A DNA stretch of 6,279 bases. Origin: Candidatus Poseidoniaceae archaeon. GTDB lineage: Archaea; Thermoplasmatota; Poseidoniia; Poseidoniales; Poseidoniaceae. This document shows positions 1 to 4,658 of this stretch, piece after piece. Numbering within the stretch: the stretch's first letter is position 1; the number at the start of each line of letters is the position of its first letter. The notes below the pieces were generated by a model that saw only the letters and a program-made list of their open reading frames with translations, was not told the origin of the DNA and made no database searches. The position numbers were made by a program, and so were the translations under genes. The stretch covers positions 1 through 6,279 of the forward strand of contig DUKK01000207.1 of the NCBI GenBank assembly GCA_013329355.1, written 5' to 3'.

Positions 1-1089
1 GGTGCAGGTGCCGCAGGAGTAGGTGTAGGAATTACCCTTCAACACGTCGGAATCGAGAAATTTGTCATCGTTGACCGAGATACTGTTGGAGCTTCATTTG
101 CTGCATGGCCAGCAGAAACCCGCTTTATAACTCCATCTTTCCCCAGCAACTCAATCGGCATGCTAGACCTCAACTCAGTAGCCATTGGAGTATCTCCAGC
201 CTACAACATGCGAGTCGAGCACCCAACAGGTGCCGAATACGCCGAGCACCTCCAATCGCTAGCCAACTATTTCGAACTCCCACTAATGGAAAATACTAAT
301 GTTAACAGCATCGAAAAGGATGGTGACATATTTCATGTCGACACCGAAAACGGCACCATGAAGGCAAAGTATGTAATTTGGTCTGCAGGTGAATACCAGT
401 ATCCTTCTTTGAGTGGCTTTGACGGAGCAGAGCACTGCCGGCATACCGCAACTGTAGACAAATATGCCGACTTAGAAGGTGATAACTTTCTGATCATCGG
501 TGGATATGAGAGCGGCATCGATGCGGCTTATCACCTAGCTAGAAACAACAAGCAAGTCCACGTATTCGATATGGAAGGACCGTGGGAAAGCAACAGTTCC
601 GATCCTAGCATTGCACTGTCAACTTATTCCTTTGAGCGAATGCGTCATGAGAAGTTTGGGGAGAATGTAAAGCTCCATGCTAACACCACCATCACCTTAG
701 TGAACCAGGTTAACAATACATATCAGATTACCACAGGAGATGGGCAGACGTTTAATTCCGATGTAAAACCATTATTTGCTGGCGGCTTTGATGGCAGTCA
801 CAAGTTCGTCTCTCACCTGTTCAACACCCGTGATGACGGATTCCCAGAAGTTAACGAAAATGACGAATCGACCATTGTTCCGGGAATGTTCCTATGTGGC
901 CCATCAGTTAGACATGATGGTCACATCTTCTGTTTCATCTTCAAGTATAGGCAGCGGTTTGCTATAGTTGCACAAGCAATAGCCTCATCACTTGGTCTAC
1001 CGACCGATGATTTTATTGAGGCTTACAAGTCGTGGGGCATGTATCTAGACGATTTGTCTTGCTGCGGCCAGGAGTGCTTGACTTGCTAA
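1..1089 (+). CDS. FAD/NAD(P)-dependent oxidoreductase with C-terminal cysteine cluster (5'-partial)
   Basis: Reading frame 1 is open from the first base to TAA at 1087-1089, giving 362 residues. The gene begins outside the window; probably only a short N-terminal strand is missing, because residues 1-6 are already the FAD-binding GAGAAG loop and 'IVDRD' (23-27) is the acidic end of the second strand. 'VIWSAGEYQYP' (125-135) fits the conserved strand of flavin monooxygenase and thioredoxin-reductase folds. 'IIGGYESGIDAA' (165-176) is the second, NAD(P)H-binding Rossmann turn, of the GGxxSG type. 'GMFLCGPSVRHD' (295-306) is the C-terminal FAD-contact segment. This supports a two-dinucleotide-domain flavoprotein transferring electrons from NAD(P)H in the cytoplasm. 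The thioredoxin-reductase CxxC in the NADPH domain is absent. Instead the last nine residues carry C354, C355, C359 and C362 (CCx3Cx2C). Substrate unknown. The ATG at 160 is an internal Met, not the start. Confidence 0.9.
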   Translation, partial: GAGAAGVGVGITLQHVGIEKFVIVDRDTVGASFAAWPAETRFITPSFPSNSIGMLDLNSVAIGVSPAYNMRVEHPTGAEYAEHLQSLANYFELPLMENTNVNSIEKDGDIFHVDTENGTMKAKYVIWSAGEYQYPSLSGFDGAEHCRHTATVDKYADLEGDNFLIIGGYESGIDAAYHLARNNKQVHVFDMEGPWESNSSDPSIALSTYSFERMRHEKFGENVKLHANTTITLVNQVNNTYQITTGDGQTFNSDVKPLFAGGFDGSHKFVSHLFNTRDDGFPEVNENDESTIVPGMFLCGPSVRHDGHIFCFIFKYRQRFAIVAQAIASSLGLPTDDFIEAYKSWGMYLDDLSCCGQECLTC

Positions 1090-1123
1090 ATGATGATGAA
1101 CAATCAAATCACACTGAATCAGC

Positions 1124-1133
1124 AAAAAATAAA
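1124..1133 (+). promoter_or_regulatory. Candidate archaeal TATA box for the miniprotein gene
   Basis: An A/T-only stretch (AAAAAATAAA) is centred about 26 bp upstream of the ATG at 1155. That is the spacing expected if the transcript starts at or next to the start codon. No Shine-Dalgarno sequence precedes that ATG. The box lies just after the flavoprotein stop codon. It is a short pattern in A-rich DNA, so support is modest. Confidence 0.4.
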
Positions 1134-1154
1134 TCACAATCCCGAATTGCCAAA

Positions 1155-1313
1155 ATGACCAGCCTTGAATGGCTAGGACAAACCATTGCAAGCGGTAGTT
1201 GGATTGTAAGCGTATTTGTCTACGGAATCGCAGGAACCGGAGATTATCTCCAACTTGTCGCCGCTTCATCCTGGATGATTTCCAATATTGCTGCCGTCAT
1301 ATCAATCAAATAA
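1155..1313 (+). CDS. Small two-helix membrane protein, unknown function
   Basis: The 52-residue product starts MTSLEWLGQT and ends ISIK. Two hydrophobic stretches, about residues 6-25 (rich in W, V, G) and 30-50 (rich in A, I, S), are split by a short polar turn (GTGDY), giving a helical hairpin. Each helix keeps a Trp and small residues (ASGSW, AASSW), a pattern suited to helix packing. The frame is open upstream through the end of the flavoprotein gene, so a GTG at 1074 would give 79 residues with a polar N-terminus and a 16-bp overlap. I chose the ATG at 1155 because a TATA-like box lies about 26 bp before it and the upstream residues (many N, S, Q, K) look like translated non-coding DNA. 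I recognise no family and assign no function. It is the only frame that fills the gap between the flavoprotein and the acetyltransferase. Confidence 0.6.
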   Translation: MTSLEWLGQTIASGSWIVSVFVYGIAGTGDYLQLVAASSWMISNIAAVISIK

Positions 1314-1340
1314 TCGGTTGAGCGTAATAATCGCTAAGGT

Positions 1341-1350
1341 AAATAATAAT
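1341..1350 (+). promoter_or_regulatory. Candidate archaeal TATA box for the GNAT-GT4 operon
   Basis: AAATAATAAT is centred about 25 bp upstream of the ATG at 1370 and preceded by the purine-rich AAGGT, which could act as a BRE. No Shine-Dalgarno lies between the box and the ATG, so a leaderless or near-leaderless mRNA is inferred. A short imperfect palindrome (AGCG, 7-nt spacer, CGCT, at 1321-1335) sits just upstream. It could be an operator but is too short to call. Confidence 0.5.
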
Positions 1351-1369
1351 ACCACCAGGGATAGTAACA

Positions 1370-1867
1370 ATGGAGCCAGTCATTCGGAATTTGAACATAG
1401 ATAATCTTGAAACGATGTTAGAGATTAATGATCAAGGATTACCCGGAACTGGCAAAGTATGCTTAGAAGAAATGGCTGCATTGCTCAGTATAGCTGAGTT
1501 AGCGATTGGTTGGTTTGATGGGAGAAACCTGCGCGGATTTGTGATTTGCCTGTCACCAAATGTCGATTACGGCAGCCCTAACTACGCGTGGTTCAACGAG
1601 CGCTATCAAGAGTTCGTTTATGTTGATAGAGTAGCGGTTGCGGATGAATACCGTGGCAGTGGTATTGGTAGCGAACTGTATGCCTCAGTGTTTGAATTCG
1701 CAACCACACGAAATCTTCCAGTTGCCGCAGAGGTTAGCCTAAATCCCCCAAACCCCGGTTCAGACAAGTTTCACCAAAGGCACGGTTTCAAGCAACTAAC
1801 CGCGGTTGACTATGGTGACAAAGCGGTTACAATGTATATCAAGCGGGTAAAAGATTCAAATGATTGA
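1370..1867 (+). CDS. GNAT-family N-acetyltransferase (COG3818-like)
   Basis: The 165-residue length is normal for a single GNAT domain, which transfers acetyl from acetyl-CoA to an amine. Motif A is clear: 'VDRVAVADEYRGSGIGSELY' at 85-104, with R95-G96-x-G98-x-G100 as the pyrophosphate-binding R-G-x-G-x-G loop. Motif B is 'FHQRHGFKQL' at 134-143. The middle segment, 'YGSPNYAWFNERY' (67-79) followed by 'EVSLNPPNPGS' (121-131), resembles what I recall of the COG3818 predicted acetyltransferase group rather than RimI-type ribosomal acetyltransferases. The acceptor is unknown. Its last 8 bp overlap the start of a family 4 glycosyltransferase (ATGATTGA), so the two are probably co-transcribed and translationally coupled. 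An acetylated sugar or lipid acceptor is possible but not shown. A TATA-like box 25 bp before the ATG supports this start. Confidence 0.9.
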   Translation: MEPVIRNLNIDNLETMLEINDQGLPGTGKVCLEEMAALLSIAELAIGWFDGRNLRGFVICLSPNVDYGSPNYAWFNERYQEFVYVDRVAVADEYRGSGIGSELYASVFEFATTRNLPVAAEVSLNPPNPGSDKFHQRHGFKQLTAVDYGDKAVTMYIKRVKDSND

Positions 1868-3101
1868 AGCAATTAAGTCACAGACACTCCACAGACAACC
1901 AATGCACATCCTAGTGATGACCCGAATCATGCCGAGTCACTCACTTGGAGGTATGCAAAAGCAAACCATGGATTTGTGTACTGGCTTTACCGATGCCGGC
2001 CATGACGTCACCGTAATTACTACTGCCAGAGCGGATGGTATTGAATCAGAATTACTGGATGGAGTACAAATACACTACCTCCAGGGTTGCAAGCCCGGCT
2101 ATTACAGCAAAAAATGGAATAAGTATTGCCGGGAGAAGATAACTAGTCTGCATCATATCAAACCAATTGATGTTATTCACAGCCAATCGATGGGGGCAAT
2201 TGGAGTGCTTAATTGGGCTAAGAAAAACTCAATCCCAATCGTTTCAACATGGCACGGCACTAGTTTGACCGAAATCACGACATTCTTTTCCTCCGCTTCA
2301 TACCACCCGCGCTATTGGCACTGGTTAGCCATCATGCCACTGAGATTACTCAGGCGATATATCACGATGGACCTCGCAGTAAGAAGAGCAAGTCATGGAA
2401 TAACTTTGGTTTCACCAACACTTGAGAAAAACATGAAATTTTTGGCAAAGCACAAAGTCACCACGATTCCTAATGGAATCGAATTACCAGAAAATCGGTC
2501 AAAATCTCTTGATGACAATATCGAATGTATCGCAATTGGTCGTATTGAAAAAGAAAAAGGTATTCATTTCGCCATTAGATCCATGGCAAATTTATCTTCA
2601 GAACAACGCAAGTATGTGAGGCTAAATGTTGTCGGCGAGGGTGCTTACCTTGGTAATCTTAAACGGCTAGTGAAAGAATTAGCCATCGATGGTGAAGTCG
2701 TGTTTCATGGCCGCATAGACGACGATACACTGAGTGACATCTATCATAAAAGTCAAGTTCATATTATGCCAACAACCAGGCAAGAAGGCTTACCGTTGAC
2801 TATTCTTGAAGGAATGGCGTACAGTTTGACCACCATTGCATCCGACATAGGCGGAATATCCGGGGTAATTACCAACGGAGTTGACGGCTTTTTGATACCG
2901 CCAGGCGATCAAAATCAACTCGATAAGACATTGAATAAGTTGCTGGCGGACCGGGAGAAAATCGGTGCTTGTGGTAAGGCTGCGCGACAGACTATCGAGC
3001 GGAGTTATTCAAAAACACAAATGGTCAATCATACCCTCAAAGTTCTGACCGATGCAGCATCGATGAATTCGCGGTCACCCATCAACGACCAGTCAATATG
3101 A
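1860..3101 (+). CDS. Glycosyltransferase family 4 (GT-B fold)
   Basis: The 413-residue protein has the usual length and order of a GT4 retaining glycosyltransferase, which moves a sugar from a nucleotide-sugar donor to a lipid or glycan acceptor. The N-terminal acceptor domain opens with 'MHILVMTRIMPSHSLGGMQ' (15-33), including the Gly-rich loop, followed by 'AGHDVTVIT' (46-54) and 'STWHGTS' (129-135). 'TIPNGIELP' (202-210) marks the domain linker. The C-terminal donor domain has 'IGRIEKEKG' (226-234, with R228 and K233), 'VVGEG' (257-261) and the EX7E motif E309-E317 in 'EGLPLTILEGMA'. No transmembrane helix is evident; an aromatic and basic patch at 152-170 may touch the membrane face. The ATG at 1860 overlaps the GNAT gene by 8 bp. 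The ATG at 1902 (residue 15) matches the family N-terminus better but has no visible SD. The 3' end overlaps the opposing methyltransferase by 20 bp. Sugar and acceptor cannot be read. Confidence 0.93.
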   Translation: MIEAIKSQTLHRQPMHILVMTRIMPSHSLGGMQKQTMDLCTGFTDAGHDVTVITTARADGIESELLDGVQIHYLQGCKPGYYSKKWNKYCREKITSLHHIKPIDVIHSQSMGAIGVLNWAKKNSIPIVSTWHGTSLTEITTFFSSASYHPRYWHWLAIMPLRLLRRYITMDLAVRRASHGITLVSPTLEKNMKFLAKHKVTTIPNGIELPENRSKSLDDNIECIAIGRIEKEKGIHFAIRSMANLSSEQRKYVRLNVVGEGAYLGNLKRLVKELAIDGEVVFHGRIDDDTLSDIYHKSQVHIMPTTRQEGLPLTILEGMAYSLTTIASDIGGISGVITNGVDGFLIPPGDQNQLDKTLNKLLADREKIGACGKAARQTIERSYSKTQMVNHTLKVLTDAASMNSRSPINDQSI

Positions 3102-3837
3102 AAGACACCTCATGACCATCGGGCGAGATGTTGAAAACTTTGTAACCGAATTGATTGAGTTTTGCTACGGCTGCCTTGGTCGATGACACCGCTACGTTGT
3201 CAAAATGGTGATGAAATTCGATTAATACCTGTCGCACTGTTATGCCTTCGCGGCATATCTCATCAATAACATCGTATTCTGAACCTTCAATGTCCATCTT
3301 CAACAAGTCAATCGAATCATGGCCTAATTGCTGCATAGTCGTCTGCAATGTTTGCATTGTCACCTCTATTGCTTCAGTAGAGGTATTCCGATGTTTAGTC
3401 GTTGAGTGTGAGACGTGGTCTGGATTGACTGGTATGTGGAAAGTTTGGCTCCCATTTTTATTGCTAATACCATATTCATGAAGATAGAAACCATCTGGCA
3501 TTCCATGAGCCTTAAGGTGCTTGATTGATTTTGGAGTGGGGTCAAAACCGTGGACTGACAAGTTATACTCATCAATTAATTCTTCATCAAATGTAATATC
3601 AAGTCCTAGGCCCGCGGAATAAACTATACTGTTCTCATCTAGGTGGTTCAAGGCCACACAGTGCCCGCCATATTTACTGCCAAAGATGCGTTTATCAACA
3701 TCAATTTGCGGCCGTCGATAGTATTCGTAACCTAGGAAGGTCCGGAATTTGAACATTAATACTTTAGTTAGCCACACCTTATTTAGGGAATTATAAGTGA
3801 AATTTGCCAATCTCTTGGACAAACTCGGACTACTCAT
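3082..3837 (-). CDS. FkbM-family SAM-dependent methyltransferase
   Basis: The 251-residue protein has the class I methyltransferase core typical of FkbM proteins, which usually O-methylate sugars or polyketide-like hydroxyls. Motif I is 'VYSAGLGLDITFDEEL' (72-87), the SAM-binding Gly loop. 'VHGFDPTP' (95-102) supplies the acidic residue D99 expected to hold the SAM ribose. The family hallmark 'LLKMDIEGSEYDVI' (178-191) has D182, E184 and E187. 'VLIEFHHHF' (204-212) follows at the next core strand. There is no signal peptide or obvious membrane helix, so it should be cytoplasmic. An AGGTG Shine-Dalgarno 5 nt before the ATG supports the start. It lies 16 bp behind the membrane-protein gene as the second gene of a minus-strand operon. 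Its stop lies within the last codons of the glycosyltransferase on the other strand. Methylation of a glycan made by that enzyme is plausible but inferred. Confidence 0.92.
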   Translation of the reverse strand: MSSPSLSKRLANFTYNSLNKVWLTKVLMFKFRTFLGYEYYRRPQIDVDKRIFGSKYGGHCVALNHLDENSIVYSAGLGLDITFDEELIDEYNLSVHGFDPTPKSIKHLKAHGMPDGFYLHEYGISNKNGSQTFHIPVNPDHVSHSTTKHRNTSTEAIEVTMQTLQTTMQQLGHDSIDLLKMDIEGSEYDVIDEICREGITVRQVLIEFHHHFDNVAVSSTKAAVAKLNQFGYKVFNISPDGHEVSFILTGR

Positions 3838-3842
3838 ATGAA

Positions 3843-3847
3843 CACCT
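3843..3847 (-). promoter_or_regulatory. Shine-Dalgarno site of the FkbM gene
   Basis: On the minus strand AGGTG stands 5 nt before the ATG at 3837. It is complementary to the CACCU at the 3' end of 16S rRNA. It is the clearest ribosome binding site in the window, and it precedes a gene internal to an operon, whereas the putative first genes on the plus strand lack one. Confidence 0.65.
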
Positions 3848-3853
3848 GAATTC

Positions 3854-4471
3854 TCAGTGCTGGCTCAAATCTCTGACTGTTTGAGCAAGCTTAGCACGCT
3901 CTTCATCGGTAAGGTTTGGCAAATATGGGTCCTCATCCTGCATGATATTTTTCCAACCAGCCATGGCTCGAGCAAATATTTCCGTATCAACATTCCATCT
4001 AAACCAACGATCGACAAACTCACAATGCCGTTGTATATCCTCATCATCTTCCGCTATCTTTTTCAAAATGAGGTTGGTCTGCAGCAGTATAATCGCAAAG
4101 TTTGGACTAATCTGGTAGGTTTGAAATGGATTACGTTCACCTATTATCGTCATATGTTCACGCCACAAGCCAAAGGTTACATCATACACAACACCGACAA
4201 CCAACACCAGAATTATGACTGTGACTCCTATCCCGAGAAGGCCAAAGTAGGTTGTTGAAATACCGGCAAAGCTGGATTCATTTTCAAAGCGCCATCTGAC
4301 ATATGGCCAGATAAGCAGGGTTAGTGTAGTCACCCAAAATGCCATTGAAATTATGGTTTGACTTTGCTGCACACGCCAATATTGACGCATAAACCACTTC
4401 TTAAACGGAGAACCTGTTGATGAGCCACTTTGTTGCTCAGATACCATGACCACCCCAAACTGGATATTCAT
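3854..4471 (-). CDS. Two-helix membrane protein with charged C-terminal domain, unknown function
   Basis: The 205-residue protein has a polar, Ser/Gln-rich N-terminus and a basic, aromatic stretch (KKWFMRQYWR, 24-33). Two strong transmembrane segments follow, about 39-57 and 73-99. After them comes a soluble region of about 105 residues with 'GERNPFQTYQISPN' (111-124), a helix at 125-140, an acidic run 'EDDEDI' (141-146) and several Trp residues (156, 159, 173). Both termini are predicted cytoplasmic by the positive-inside rule. I recognise no named family. An alternative start at Met9 (4447) is at least as likely: it is preceded by GGGGTGGTC, which could pair with 16S rRNA allowing G-U pairs, and it removes an oddly hydrophobic leader. 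The gene is first in an operon with the FkbM methyltransferase (16 bp gap), so it could be a membrane partner of surface glycan modification, but nothing in the sequence shows that. Confidence 0.82.
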   Translation of the reverse strand: MNIQFGVVMVSEQQSGSSTGSPFKKWFMRQYWRVQQSQTIISMAFWVTTLTLLIWPYVRWRFENESSFAGISTTYFGLLGIGVTVIILVLVVGVVYDVTFGLWREHMTIIGERNPFQTYQISPNFAIILLQTNLILKKIAEDDEDIQRHCEFVDRWFRWNVDTEIFARAMAGWKNIMQDEDPYLPNLTDEERAKLAQTVRDLSQH

Positions 4472-4482
4472 TTAGACTATGC

Positions 4483-4494
4483 CCCTATATGGTA
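4483..4494 (-). promoter_or_regulatory. Possible TATA box for the minus-strand operon
   Basis: Minus-strand ACCATATAGGGG contains a CATATA core. Initiation about 25 bp downstream would fall near 4462, upstream of Met9 (4447) but inside the longer reading frame, which would favour the shorter protein. A second candidate, TTTAGTATAGC (complement of 4525-4535), lies further upstream and would suit the start at 4471. The sequence alone does not decide between them. Confidence 0.3.
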
Positions 4495-4612
4495 GACGAA
4501 TTGACTAAATTGTGACTGTAGAGGCTATACTAAACGGGATTTGCGTGAGTTTATTATCTCGCTCGGTAGATTGTCTGACGGTGTTAAAAATATGCTAATG
4601 GAATATATCGTC

Positions 4613-4628
4613 GGGGAAAAATATAATA
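4613..4628 (+). promoter_or_regulatory. BRE/TATA promoter of the large membrane-protein gene
   Basis: GGGGAAAAATATAATA reads as a purine-rich BRE joined to an archaeal TATA box. It is the best promoter match in the window. The TATA centre is about 35 bp before the ATG at 4659, so transcription from about 4650 would give a leader of roughly 10 nt or less, with no Shine-Dalgarno present. The surrounding 4472-4658 region is AT-rich, non-coding on both strands, and serves divergent genes. Other A/T runs at 4584-4594 and 4602-4608 could be additional boxes. Confidence 0.6.
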
Positions 4629-4658
4629 TTTTGTTACAATTAAATCGACACGATTTAT

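Noticed and set aside
105..299. A 64-residue plus-strand frame near the left edge
   Set aside because: It lies wholly inside the flavoprotein gene in another frame, and its Arg/Ser/Pro-rich product looks like out-of-frame translation.
1032..1154. N-terminal extension of the miniprotein from an ATG at 1032
   Set aside because: It would overlap the flavoprotein's conserved cysteine tail by 58 bp and adds low-complexity polar residues; the ATG at 1155 has better promoter spacing.
1321..1335. Short palindrome AGCG-N7-CGCT upstream of the GNAT TATA box
   Set aside because: Arms of 4 bp are too short to support an operator call; noted only within the promoter entry.
3242..3481. A 79-residue plus-strand frame opposite the FkbM gene
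   Set aside because: It mirrors the methyltransferase coding sequence, including its hallmark motif, on the opposite strand; no start signal is seen.
3863..3886. Perfect 7-bp inverted repeat (GCTCAAA, 10-nt spacer, TTTGAGC)
   Set aside because: It lies within the last codons of the membrane-protein gene, has a long loop and no T-run, and 7-bp repeats arise by chance in a window this size.
3857..4258. A 133-residue plus-strand frame opposite the two-helix membrane protein
   Set aside because: It is antisense to a convincing membrane-protein gene and shows no domain pattern of its own.
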